The notes below the pieces were generated by a model, which ran no database searches, was not told the DNA's origin, and saw only the letters and a program-made list of their open reading frames with translations. Below, in pieces: positions 22,361 through 33,828 of a stretch of DNA of 64,000 nucleotides; the first letter of the stretch is position 1; every line of letters starts with the position of its first letter. The translations under genes and the position numbers were made by a program. The DNA is from Rostrohypoxylon terebratum. Lineage: Eukaryota; Ascomycota; Sordariomycetes; Xylariales; Hypoxylaceae. The stretch covers positions 62,001 to 126,000 of the forward strand of contig MU385943.1 of assembly GCA_022497145.1 (NCBI GenBank). Reading direction: 5' to 3'.

Positions 22361-23795
22361 TCTTGCGAGGCTTGGAAGTAAAGATCTTGACGGGGGTCTT
22401 CCACTCCTCTTCTTTGAAGCCTTGACTCCATCGTGGTGAGTATTCAAAGTCGGCCGAGCTCATTCTCATTATATAATGGCGAGCGATGGGGAAGGCATTC
22501 TCCAATTCTTGACGTATGAGCTGTTGGTACCCCTGGATAAACTGCAAGCTTGGAGCTATGTAACTTGGCGTGCGTCGTCCATTGCTACCTCGGTGGATAT
22601 TGCACCGGGCATTTTGCCTATAGAAGAGGTAGCAAAAACTGCTCCGTGCCTGACTAAACTTATTGTGCCTTGCTTTGCGGAATAAGAATGGTAAGGCGAG
22701 GCGAGACGCAATAACGCAAGCGTGGTAATCCCATCACGACAGATTCCACGAATGATATGAACACCCGGGAAATTGACCCACGTCTCTTAATAGCTTCATT
22801 ATGACCTGGTTGTGGGGATTGCGGAGGTGTCTTGGCTATGTACGCCGGACACCGAGCAGCTCTAGGTAACTTCGCGTACATAGCACTTGGTGCAATTGGC
22901 GACTAAAAAAACGTGATAAGTACTGGAGATATCCTATCTTTACCCATATCGAGGCCGATGGTGTGATGAAGTCGTGATCTTGAATTGGTGAGGGATTCTC
23001 TCCGTGAGCCAGCTGTACGGAATTTAGATCTCTCCAACAGTTGCTTAGGTTATAGTGGCAAGAAGATAGTTCCTCTTAGATAGAAAAGGCCCTAGCTCTC
23101 CCAAGATCAAAGTAATCAAAGGGGGCTTATTAGTACGTACATTAGTTTGGCCATGGTTCCAGGAGTCTTCGTATATTCATTGGTGAGATGGTAACTCGAA
23201 GGCGTTCGCTGACTCCTGGAGTTGGAGAAGGAAAGTTGAGATTTTAGTGCGCCTGGGCATTATCGCGAGCCACTTTTATACCGCTTACACGGTCTAAGGG
23301 TTTGTGCTTGTGCAACATCCACGCAAAGTTCCAAGGCATCATGGCATATGCTGTAGAGCTAAACTTCTTAAAACTCACAAGAAATGTTGAAAAGTATTGG
23401 ATAGCGTAAGTATATAGATCGGCTAGGCACATGATTAGGACGAATTGTTCTAGATATAAGTGACGATCTGGGCAATTGAATCGCTTCGAAAATAGACACA
23501 ACATCATCAATGTAAGACAAGGGGTATCACAAGGCTCTTCCCGCACCGGAGTCCCCCATAACGTCCGCTAAATTTGCAGTCTTATAAGTATCAGCACCTA
23601 AAAACAACTATAATCACAAGGGTATCTCGCTGTTTTCATAACATCATCCCCATCCCTCGCTGCTCCCCAGAACCCTCCAAGAAATCACACAACCGCTTCA
23701 AACCTCGCTCGAAATAGAAGGGTATTGTCGCACGTTAGAAATAAAGCATCTGAGTAGCTCAGGAAACAAGATATTTTCAACAGATCCGGGGGAGT
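22361..23795. other. intergenic, 1.4 kb
   Basis: Promoter side of the lyase gene followed by AT-rich DNA. A 100-codon minus-strand frame at 23244-23546 has odd composition and no recognisable domain, so I do not call it. Nothing else supported. Confidence 0.45.
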
Positions 23796-24811
23796 TCATG
23801 GCGATGAACTAGAATCCCTCACCGATTTCTTACTCTTCTTGCTCACAACATCCACCACCTCGGGTTCCACGGTTTCGGATTCGTCGGGTAGAATAGACGG
23901 ACCGCCCTCATCGATATCATCGCTGTACGGAGTCGTTATCTCCTCTTCGTCATTAGTAGTAGTACCGAATAGTCTGGTATAGCCCCGCGAGCCTCGGTTC
24001 TGGAGCCATGCCGGCGTCTTCCACTCCGGCGCTTTGACTTTCGGGAGCGATGGTAACCTTAGTTTGACGTTCTTAAAGTTTGGCCTAGGGAGGGTCGTTT
24101 CCTCGACCCACGGCAAGCTAGGGGGTGCTTCGGGACGGAGTCGGCGCCCGCAGTCGGGGCAGTCGGGCTCGACGATCTGCCATGCGAGGTACTGCGTCAG
24201 CCCCGGGATCGCGAGGCCGCGGGAGAATTCGCGTACCGCTAGGTAGAGATGGATAAAGCTGGATAGAAAGCGCAAGGTTAGCTAATAGTCTCCACTCATC
24301 AATTGGTATCCCGCGAAGAATCAGCAACTTACAAATTAATCAGCAGTGGAATTGTACCATACGCAGCCAGCATGGCCGACTCAGCACTATTGGTGCTGCC
24401 ACTACTCGAATCAATCCATGTGAATACCAAGACAACCATAAGCGCCGCTGCAAGCATCGTGTCGACGGCGAATACGAGGATGGGATGGTTTCGGTTCGAC
24501 GTCGGCGCCGGTGGTTCGGATCGCTCCGGAGGTTGTTGCGCAAATTCCTGTTCGAGTCCCGGCTCTTGCTCTACCGGATGTTCCCGTGCCTGCCCCTCTT
24601 CAATATCACCCCGCTCCGGCTCCGCAGACTGCTGCTTCCTCGCGGACTGACGCGAGAGGAGGAAGATACCGGTGCTTGCTGAGACAGCGAGCGGCACCAA
24701 CCCTACAGCGGGAGCGGGGCTATTCGATACGACGCCATGCGCAAGCAATAACGGGAACGCGGGAAGAAAAGTCGCGACGGTGGTGATGCGTAGCGGTCGA
24801 ACGTCAGCCAT
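23796..24811 (-). CDS. fungal multi-pass membrane protein, unknown role
   Basis: Two exons (24811..24333 and 24258..23796) join in phase to 313 aa. The intron has a GTAAGT donor, a GCTAAC branch site and a CTATCCAG acceptor, and reading through it would stop at once. The first half has hydrophobic segments around residues 9-27, 35-52, 109-128 and 140-170, with an acidic, Glu/Gln/Pro-rich loop between. The second half contains a CPDCG knuckle (one C-x2-C), then a run LRLPSLPKVKAPEWKTPAWL, and a disordered acidic tail ending in a KKSKKS stretch. I recognise the general type as a hypothetical membrane protein of filamentous fungi but no function. Confidence 0.75.
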
Positions 24812-25153
24812 AGATACAAAATGATGTTTATCTCGGAGGAATTATTCAATTATTCGATGACATAGTGGAAGAAAGGAAAGGAGGAAGCGGGAAGAGGGGA
24901 AAGAGAAGATCGACCTAACGAGGATTCGAGGAGCTGAAGTTCACTTAGGCAGGCCCTTGCCATGTTATCGCAGTTACAGACAGGGATTATAGCCTGCCAA
25001 CCAATGATGTCGTGTTTTTAGATCACAACCCGGTGATCTTCTGCACAAGAGCCAAGAGCTAGGTACTATTACTAGGCAGGTATGTAAGATACCTGTTGAA
25101 ATTTGTGTCCCTGAACATGAACACTATTATCTAGGTAAACAGACGGACTTGAG
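24812..25153. other. intergenic, no gene seen
   Basis: Promoter side of the four-TM protein and 3' flank of NLR 2. Purine-rich text at 24865-24910 and an AGGTATCTTACATACCTGC-like stretch near 25080. No gene. Confidence 0.5.
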
Positions 25154-28100
25154 CTAAATTCGAACAGATTCCCCAATAAAGACACCACCAATTCGCTGAC
25201 GTAGAATATCTATGTCAAATCGTATAATTAAAACTTCCCCGCCCCAACACCCAATTGCCATATTTGGACCAAACACATCTACACTCGTGATGGTGTATCG
25301 GATTGGAAGAGAAAGAAATCTGTTTCCATTCAAGGTTATCCAATTATCATGTCCAACATTGACAGAAGGGTTCAATGCGCGTTGGGCAGTTGTAGAGATA
25401 AATTGGCCATCCCTATCAAAATATACCGTCTTTCCAAGCATCGTCGACGCCTCACTATCATCAACCACTTGTAAACATCCTCCTGTCTCGACAGACCAGA
25501 GCCGCACTATACCATCCAACGATCCCGACGCCACGGTCGTACCATCAGGCGAGAATTCCACGGACAGTATTAGGTCAGCATGATCTGTGAGCTTGCTCTG
25601 TAGCTTTCCTGTCTTGGCTGACCGGAGCTGTATCGCGCCGTCTGACGATCCCGACGCCAAGGTTGTGCTATCAGGTGAGAATACCATCGACAGTATACAT
25701 TTGGTATGGGCTTTGAGTGTCCATTGTAATATCCCAGTCCGAGCCGACCAGAGCCATATTGCACCGCTGTCTGACCCCGCCGCTACGGTTTCGCAGTCGG
25801 GAGAGAATGCTACGGAGCTAATTAGAGAGTCATCAGAGAGATGGCTATTCAATTGCATTGCGCTACCCTGTGACCCCGATGCCACAACCTTCCCGTCGAC
25901 CAAAAGTTTTCCTGGCTTTTTTAAGTTGATGCAACAGTTCAGTGTAATTTTCAACTTTCCCGATTTAGTGCACCAGAGCCGCACTGTGCAATCCCGCGAA
26001 CCAGATGCTAAGACCTGGTTATCGGACGAGAATCCTAATAACCTTACTGACTCAGTGTGGCCGCATAGTTTCTGTTTTAACTCTCCTGTCTTGGTACACC
26101 AGAGCTGCAACGTACCATTGTTTGACCCAGATGCTACAAGGCTGCCGTCGGGCGAGAAAATTATTGACGCAATATATCGAGATTTGATCCAGCGCCTCCC
26201 CAAATTAGGCTTAAGTTGAATCCAATCTAGGGTTCCCTCTGCGAATTCTTTCGCTATGAGACTCTTGCTTGGGGTAAATATCAACCCCGAGTCGTATACT
26301 GAGAGAGGGAAATCCATATCCCGCCGATGCGATCTGATAAATTTCTTTGCATCTCGAACAAAGCCTTCCAATTGAGAGATGTTTCTTTTGTCCTGATAAT
26401 TTACTATGTAAATATCAATATTATGCGGGAAGATATATATTATAACTTACCTGAATAGAGCCAAGGAGGTTGACTAGGCCATCTATAGAATCCTCGAGAC
26501 TGTCAATTCTGCAAATAGCAAAAGCCTCTAACCAGTTAAGGAACTTCTTTCTTAGGAAGGTATGGACTAGGCCTCCATCTTGGATACTAGCTTGATACTT
26601 AGTATTCATCTCGGACCTAGAGGCACATAGGTGGCTAATACAATGGACGAGAGAGTAGTATAGTTTCGCGAGGGGGTCCGGTTCAGGTTTCTTTACGTCC
26701 CAAATGCGAATGGTAGAGGTACCTATGCCGTAAATGTCGCGTTTTAGGGTCTGGTCCATGACTGCTAACGACCGGCAAAAAATTCCAAAATGGATTTCCT
26801 CTTGTCCAGAAGGGAAGACCTGATTAGATCCATCTCCCAACAAAAATTCCTTCGCAGATTGGTGGATGAAAAATATGGTACGTTCACGAAGCGAAAGAAA
26901 AGAGCCGCAAAGCCCTATGACTTCCTCTAGATCGTTGTTATTATAACCGTCGGGGATGTCGACAAGTGCCCTAAGTTCCTCTAATTTGACTGGTCTGTAT
27001 ACAATCAATACAACAGATAATATTTGTTTGCAGAGACTCGCATCATCGAGGTCGTGAATCTGTTCCAACATTCGCTGGTAGAGTGAATCGAGGCCAGAAG
27101 GGAACATTTTCAGTCGCCCGAAGACATGTCTTCGGGAGACATTCTCAAGACTTTTGCAGACCAAAGCCACCCACAAGAAGGTATCGTTCGCATTATATAA
27201 CAGGTGTTTTGAGACTTTTTCTTTCGTAGCCTCATCGTATCCTTGCTTAGTCGATAGTTGATCAACTTTGTATAGTATGTACGCGTTAACAGCGGCAGCG
27301 ATCGACTCTTGGTTCAACTCAAGATGCAGTTTCACTTTGTGTGTCGCTGTGTCGAGATGATTCTCAATACCCGGCCAGTTGCGACTAGAAACTATCCATT
27401 TAACTCTAGAGAGTGATGCCGACCTTTGGACAATGAAATCAAGAAGCAGATCTTGTCCTTCGATACATTCATCGAGCGCATCGATAATGATATAATCGAT
27501 CTTCAAGGATGGATCATTGAGGATATTGTCGAATAAATCGGATAAAGCCTGCCATGCATTTGTATCCGTGAAAAGCCGCCCGTCTGCCTGTTTCAATGAT
27601 TCCCGTACATGTGATGCGAGGGACGGCTGGTTCCGCACTAGGAGATAAATTAGGCTCCGTAGGGCAGATCTTGCTGTGTTTATGCGTGGGTCGGTAGCCT
27701 GGAAAAAGAAATATGTACTGGTCCTTGGACTATTCCGTCCATCGGGATCTAGTTGGTCAATGATCCCACATAAAAGCATCGTCTTTCCCTTTCCAGGGTC
27801 ACCCTTGATCCAGAGCAACCGCCCCTCAGAACTCTTGCGCCATTGCTTGAATGTGTCGTTTTCAAATACCCAAATGTATGAATCGGCAAACAAACCACCC
27901 TTTTCTCGTTGGATGCGGGCTTTATCATGGCGGGGGTCTGTCACTCTCAACTTTATCATACACTGATTGTCCTTTTCGGTATCAACAGGATGGCCTAGGA
28001 AATATAATTAGATTCTTAATACAACGGTAAATGAATGATATATTTTGGCTAAGACTGACTATTGTGGAAAGTTCCAATGGCGCGGGTTATTTGTTCGGCA

Positions 28101-29487
28101 ATAATTCCCACCACTTCTGCACAAGCTGATAATTGGTCATACTTGCAAATAGAACTGTGGTCCTGGTCATCCAAACCCATCTGGAGCTCCCTATCGCCTG
28201 AGAGATTCAAAGTTGCAGATTGTTTACTGACAATCTGGTTAGGTACCCATTAGCAAACATTCTAGGTGGGGATTTCTCCGGTCGACCTACAATTCCAAAT
28301 CTGCCTTGCGGTTTTCCCTCGAAGAAATTAACAATCAAACACTTGCTAGGCAAATGGCAAGCTTGTTCAAATCGGTTTACTGCATCGGGAGAGTTCCGTT
28401 TCAATGCTTTCAAGAGGTCGTTCGAGATGTTTCCCAAGGACAAAGATATTATATCCGCTATAACTTGGCCCAAGCCGGCACCGTTTCCCCCTTGATGCGG
28501 TGTAGCAAAGAAGACAAGAAGACAGGCCGCTTCGAGAGTTGACTTATGCATATCATTCAACTTGGCTTCGACAAGTGCCTATCGGATGTTAAATCTAGGT
28601 ATCAACATAATACGGCAATACTGACCTGCTTGGCAACCAGGCCACCAAGGCTATGGCAGATAAACACAAGTGGGCGTTCAGGGGCTTGCTATATATTGTT
28701 AGACAAAGGGACTTATAAAAATAGACAAATAGGGAGGCTGACTCTCCGCTGGATTTTCAAAAAGCTCAGTAAGTTTCTAGCATGGTCGTTAAGGTTGACG
28801 CTTGATGACCTCATAGCAGGGCTCGCGTTATAGGAGAAGAGCATTATACGAGCGGCTTGTTCGAGCTTGCCTGGAAGAAAATCCTTGAGCCATATTTTAC
28901 CGCCCTTCGTCCAGGTTTCCTGGGCGTGGTTTTCCCTGCCCATGGGATTGAGACCATGGACCGCTACGATACTAATAAAATGACTCATTAGTTATCTACC
29001 ACTAACGCAGACAATTCTACAAAGAATGATGCGTACTCGACCACTGCAGCCTCGTCTTCGTAGATAGTTTGAAGCTTAAGGCCTTGACTGTTTTCTGCAC
29101 TGTCGCTTGTTTCCCTCGGCGATGCGTTGTTTGCTACACCGTCGCTTGGTTTTTGTGGAGATGTACGTGGCCTCGCGTCAGACGAGATAGGAGGACCCGT
29201 CGCTTGGGCTGAAATAGAAGCATGTGGCAATCCTAGAACAGCATCCGTGGCTTGTGGAGTAGTTGTTTCAAGACAAGGAACATATCCTAGACCTGATTAG
29301 ATGGGTAGACCAAGCTGCTGAATACTTTTGTAAACCTACCATGTGATGAAGTGGCAGTTGCAATAACCTGGGTTTGCTGGGAATTATCTTCCGACTCCCC
29401 ATCTTTTCCACTGGACTTCAACTTTTTCTGGTTGCGTTCCAAAAGTTTTCTAAAAAATCCACGTCTAGAATCCGGGTTGCTAGCCAT
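25154..29487 (-). CDS. NLR-type STAND protein 2: SesB-like lipase, NACHT, WD40
   Basis: Likely a NOD-like receptor related to fungal incompatibility proteins. My model is 29487..29340, 29292..29037, 28971..28743, 28688..28626, 28578..28291, 28234..28060, 27994..26451 and 26392..25154, exactly 1,313 codons plus stop. Residues 1-133 are a low-complexity leader with a basic start. A SesB-type alpha/beta hydrolase follows: VVDIVAVHGLNPMG (about 132-145, completed by splicing) and FICHSLGGLVAKQ with nucleophile Ser224, then FFATPHQGG. The NACHT has GDPGKGKT (451-458) and IIIDALDE (555-562), then a winged-helix-like segment with FIHQSAKEFL. From about 970 there are six WD40 blades with FSPDG...VASGS signatures; blade 3 is decayed. 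In related systems WD40 sensing leads to cell death through the N-terminal domain; here that is inference. The second donor (GTACGC at 29036) was chosen because it restores the lipase strand. Confidence 0.87.
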
Positions 29488-29774
29488 CAGTTTCGCAAGT
29501 GCTTTGATAAAAAAAAAAAGAGTTCACACGCGGTGCCGCGAACGACGAAGTAGGAAATTTTGTGTAAGGATCTATTTGCTGGGTTGAGGAAAATAAAAAC
29601 CAGCGCTCTGGTCGGCTGCCAATAGGAGAGACCGTGGCGTAGCTACTCGGAACGGCTTATAGTGTCAACCGGAGCCTTATTTCTTCATTAAAATATGAGC
29701 TAGAACTTCTTTCCACAGCGCTCATCCAACCCCTAGAGCCTCGTTCCTCTTGTAAAATCTTCCGTTTCCAATCC

Positions 29775-30152
29775 TTACGAAACCCTCCTTAAAACCACCG
29801 TATCCGGCCCCGTCCCCGAATTCAGCGGTACATTGACAACCGGCACAAGCGGCTGCCCCTCCACGACATTAACCACACCGACGCCGATACCCGCGTTTAC
29901 CGCCGTAACCGGGCGCCAAATCGTAACTGGCTTCAACAGCGTCGCAGGCTGCAAGACGACCGACGTCCCAGTCCCCGGTCGGGGCACAGGAGGCGTAGGT
30001 CTAGGCCTAGGTCTAGTCGGCGGCCTCGTCGGCGGCGCTGGAAGTGGGCAGGTAGGCGGGCCGGGCGCATCGCGCGCGTCGACGAAGAGGGGTGGAGGGG
30101 GGATGGTGTAGATGACGCGGCTGACGGGCGGCATGATGATGGTTGCTGGCAT
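29775..30152 (-). CDS. proline-rich small protein, hypothetical
   Basis: Open frame of 125 aa from the ATG at 30152 (an upstream in-frame start at 30299 would add 49 unlikely residues). The protein has IPPPPLF, a TRPPTRPRPRPTPPVPRP core and a Val/Pro-rich C-terminal half (GVVNVVEGQPLVPVVNVP). No signal peptide or domain is visible. It is GC-rich, and an antisense frame of 92 codons overlaps it, so coding status rests on composition only. It lies about 290 bp upstream of NLR 2 in the same direction. Confidence 0.45.
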   Translation of the reverse strand: MPATIIMPPVSRVIYTIPPPPLFVDARDAPGPPTCPLPAPPTRPPTRPRPRPTPPVPRPGTGTSVVLQPATLLKPVTIWRPVTAVNAGIGVGVVNVVEGQPLVPVVNVPLNSGTGPDTVVLRRVS

Positions 30153-30947
30153 GATATTATTGTGTGTGATATCGATAAATATTGTTTGGCTGGCTACTTG
30201 CTTCGTTATGGGGTGCTTGAGCCCCGATAACCAAGATAGTAGATTTCGAGTTGCTGATATCTGGTAAGTTGTGATATAAACCCGATCGATGAAGAACAAT
30301 GTTTGTAGGTAGTCTGAAAAGGAGAGATATGTTCTAAAGATATGTTCTAAGTTTCGAAAAGGGACAAGATACTGTTATATGTTTTCGAGAACAGAGAGTC
30401 GTCTCTGGCTCTTCGTAGTGACTTTGCTGAGCCATGTTATATCACAGAGGTTACGGACCAGATCAGGACTCAGAAGGGTGATCTGGGGTTCCACAATAAG
30501 TCCTTGGTCATCGCGACAGAGATTTGTACGAAATGAGCCGTCGCGGCGGAACTGTCCTAGTCTGGGAATGAGCCACGAGGTTTTCATGTGCAATGTTAAG
30601 CTGAAGCTTGCGTAAACGTTGTCTAGTACCCCTGAATAATGAGAGCCTGAGATTTGCGAAGCCTAATTCACCCCTTGTAGTACGTTATCTGAATCCATTG
30701 TGAAGAACGCCTATTCCGAAGTCCTGTTCGTCCTGGGTAAGGTACGCAATCGTCTAAGATGGTTACTCGCTGGGAAATGGCACCAAGTTGCTATTGATAG
30801 TGAATAAGGACAAGGTGTTTGAGAAGTGAAATATCATTAGGAGTCATGTTCTGGTATCGACTATGCTTTTTCTCGAATCCGCCGAAAACGCCGTGCCCTC
30901 ATGCTGTGCCTATCGTGACATTTCTCTCCCAGCTAACTTAATCCGAC
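30153..30947. other. intergenic, no gene seen
   Basis: Overlapping 70-80 codon frames on both strands at 30375-30615 are mutual shadows. Nothing else supported. It includes the 3' flank of PRP17. Confidence 0.45.
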
Positions 30948-32540
30948 TTAATCCCAGTATCGAATAATACCATCCATACCCGCCGCAACGACCTTGCTCG
31001 TCTCTTGAGGATGCCACTGCACACACGTGATAGCTTGGTCGCCCGCCTGCAGCTTATGGTACATCTTGCACGTCTTCCAGTCCCAGAAGCAAACGAAGCC
31101 GCCGCTGTCGCCAGAGGCGAGGAACTGGCCGTCGGGACTGCACGCGACATCGATAGCGGTACCGGCGTTGTTGTGTCCGCGGTAGCTCTTCTTGCGGTTT
31201 TGGCGGAACTTGTCGTTGGCGCCGTAGACGACGATCTGGTTGTCGGATGACTGGTACGCGACGTACTTGCCGGACGGGTGTGCGCACGCTCGCGTCATGG
31301 GGTACATGTACGGCTCCGCGATGTACTTGATCGGTACCGGGATGTTGTAGTCCCAGGCGCGCAGTGACTTGTCGTCGGAGGTGGTCATGAACCGTCGGTT
31401 GTCATCTACGAAAGTGATGGTGTTGATGGCGTTGAGATGGTGATCATACTCTTGGACGAGCTCTTTTGTTCTCGTATCAAATTGAACAATCTTCTTATCC
31501 GCCATACCAGCAAGGAACTCGTGAGAGTGTTCCGGTGATGGATTGAATTTGATGACGTGTGGTGTCTTGCCCGTGGTGAATTTGTTGATGCAAGCGCCTG
31601 TCTCCGTATCCCACAACTTCATCTGGCGATCATACGACGCGGTTAGGAATTGCGTTCCATCGTTGTTGAAGCATATATCCGACACGGCTTTGGAGTGTCC
31701 CAAATAACTTCGCAGTAATTCCTTCTGGTGATAGACATCCCAGATCTTGACTGTCGTATCCGCGCCGGATGATAGCAATAGATGCCCGGAGTTCGGGAAA
31801 AATCGGAGAGCAGTGACAGCCTTGTTGTCGTGGTTCTTCCATGTGTGTACCAGTTTCTTTGGGATAAAATTCGTGATGCTGCCGGATTCTTTGCGGAGGT
31901 CGATATCCAGATCTTGTGGCACATGCATGTATGTCCTTCCCTGGTAATCATATTGTTGCTCGCCATGGAATACTGTTTGCTCGTCTCCCAGTTCCTCAAC
32001 TTGTTTCCTTCTGGCGATAGCTTCTGCCGGGGCCGAGACAACAGTGCCGCTTGCCACGACATCGTCGTCGTCTTCGTATACATATTCGACCTCCTCGTCA
32101 CTTCCTATTTCTTCGTCCTCTCCTACTTCTTCGTATTCGTCTTTCTTATACTTCGCCCAGGGTCCGACGTATGCCCCATCGCCATCGGCGATAGTAGCAT
32201 CGCCCTTTTTTTGTCGCGACGCCCTTAACTTAGCAGCCTCTTCCTTGACCGAAGCACCGGACTGATATTCTCTCTCTGGACCACCCTTCCTTTCGATAGC
32301 TCGATGTTTGCTTCGAAACGTGTGTTCGCTTATGAAGGTTTCCTCGGCATGACCAGTGAGGAGATTCTTACGCTTCAGCGCGTTCGTCTCGTCCTTGTAC
32401 GGATTCAGAGGTCCGACTTTAGGTCGCGCAAGATCCTCACCGGTGTAAGGGACGACGGCATGATTCGGCTCGGCTTGTTCGCGCACGACGAGCGCATCTT
32501 GGGGCGCCATATTAGGCGGATATTCACCGAAGCCCTCCAT
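30948..32540 (-). CDS. PRP17: pre-mRNA splicing factor PRP17/CDC40
   Basis: WD40 protein of the second catalytic step of splicing, acting in the spliceosome in the nucleus. It is intronless and 530 aa from the ATG at 32540; the frame runs on to 32624 but lacks an earlier ATG. The PRP17 signature is clear: ARPKVGPLNPYKDE then NALKRKNLLTGHAEE, the HGEQQYDYQGRTYMHVPQDL segment, and FIPKKLVHTWKNHDNKAVTA leading into the beta-propeller. Seven WD repeats follow (for example SSGADTTVKIWDVYHQKELL and LTASYDRQMKLWDTETGACI), ending in AAGMDGIIRYWD, which is the usual end of the family. An acidic stretch (EEVGEDEEIGSDEEVEYVYE) separates the two parts. The first about 35 residues look shorter or more diverged than I expect for the family. 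Confidence 0.95.
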   Translation of the reverse strand: MEGFGEYPPNMAPQDALVVREQAEPNHAVVPYTGEDLARPKVGPLNPYKDETNALKRKNLLTGHAEETFISEHTFRSKHRAIERKGGPEREYQSGASVKEEAAKLRASRQKKGDATIADGDGAYVGPWAKYKKDEYEEVGEDEEIGSDEEVEYVYEDDDDVVASGTVVSAPAEAIARRKQVEELGDEQTVFHGEQQYDYQGRTYMHVPQDLDIDLRKESGSITNFIPKKLVHTWKNHDNKAVTALRFFPNSGHLLLSSGADTTVKIWDVYHQKELLRSYLGHSKAVSDICFNNDGTQFLTASYDRQMKLWDTETGACINKFTTGKTPHVIKFNPSPEHSHEFLAGMADKKIVQFDTRTKELVQEYDHHLNAINTITFVDDNRRFMTTSDDKSLRAWDYNIPVPIKYIAEPYMYPMTRACAHPSGKYVAYQSSDNQIVVYGANDKFRQNRKKSYRGHNNAGTAIDVACSPDGQFLASGDSGGFVCFWDWKTCKMYHKLQAGDQAITCVQWHPQETSKVVAAGMDGIIRYWD

Positions 32541-33828
32541 CTTGATTCTATGTCGTGGGTCGGTGTGCGCTTTAGAAATCGATGTTGACGTGTTTAGAAA
32601 TTTCGGGTCGTTGAACTTTAGCAACAGGGAAATTGTAGCTTCGGGACGCTAATTCCTTAGACTGAAATAAAAGCGGGTATTATCTTATCGATAACACCGC
32701 TCCCCCCTGCCCCTTAGGACATCAGGACACTAGAACGCTAAATCGGAGGGCCTACAACGTATGGAGCAACATTCAGACAACTTTGACTCTACAACATTTT
32801 TCAATTACACTTAGAACACGATACCAAAATTGGGATCTCGTTGAGTTTTGATAAGTCAAATGCCGATAAATCGATCTGATTGTTCTGATGATGAAGCCTT
32901 CCCGAAGAATCACCCCACGTGATAGCCACAAAGTTGTATGATGCCTTGCAACCTGCACCGTATGAGAATTACGACTCTACGACATTCCAAAGTCTTTCGA
33001 CATGACTATCCTCGGGTCCTGCGGCATCTCAAAATATTCGACGCACACTGATTCTGTGTAGCGGAGTGGCGCGAAGATAACTCCGGTGCCTCACACTTCA
33101 GGCTGTTTGTGGGGATGTCCCGAGTATTTGAGTTCCATCCATCCTCGTTGACGATCGGAGATTTTTCTGCGCCCATGGAGATTCCCAATTACTTATTTGG
33201 TGATGGCTTCAATGTTACTGCCATTATCACAAGCTATCTGCATGCCACCCTACACCTCGTTTCAATCCGGGGTAATAGCAAATCACTAGTATGAACGGTG
33301 GCTATCTAGCTACTCACCGATCTCCTCGTTTTGGAGCTTCAGTGAGTTTATACTGATCGTCTAGACGCGCAAAATAAGGGCCGATTCGTTATAGAATCCA
33401 ATTCGACGATGAACTCGTTTCCTACCTATGTGAGATTCTGGCAAAAGCTTACCATAGGCGCTAGATCCTACCGTGAATGTCGACGGCAGAGAACAGCATG
33501 CTCATCGAACCTCTTGGCACGTCAAATTGGAATGCTTACTATGAGAAATATATCAAGTCACACCGCGAGGTAGTAGGCCATGGAGGTATGCAGGTGTTGA
33601 AGTTACAGTCAGTGATTCTGCGGAATCTCTCGGGGAACTGTCCCAAATGCTTGGTGCAAACGGATCAGCGCCATCCATGTTCGTATCCAACCAGTGCTGC
33701 GTCGAACTGGCCCCATCATGTAGAGCTACTGAAAAGATATAAGAAATGCACAGTCGCTACTTCAGATACCATACATCCCTCTCCTTTCGAGATCTTCGTA
33801 GGGTAGAGTAGCTGTCTGACTTTCAAAC
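32541..33828. promoter_or_regulatory. divergent promoter region of PRP17 and the transporter
   Basis: About 1.3 kb between two divergent genes. A 109-codon frame (33477..33806, plus) ends 22 bases before the transporter ATG; it has no recognisable domain and could be an upstream ORF in a long leader or chance. A CreA-like CCGGGG hexamer sits near 33268. No other gene seen. Confidence 0.4.

Noticed and set aside
22361..22447. Longer start for the lyase (29 extra residues)
   Set aside because: The frame there begins with TTG, and the ATG at 22360 gives a clear signal peptide.
23244..23546. 100-codon minus-strand frame
   Set aside because: Cys/Met-rich, no recognisable domain, no supporting splice sites.
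31782..32228. 148-codon plus-strand frame
   Set aside because: Antisense to PRP17; hydrophobic only because of reversed Asp/Glu codons.
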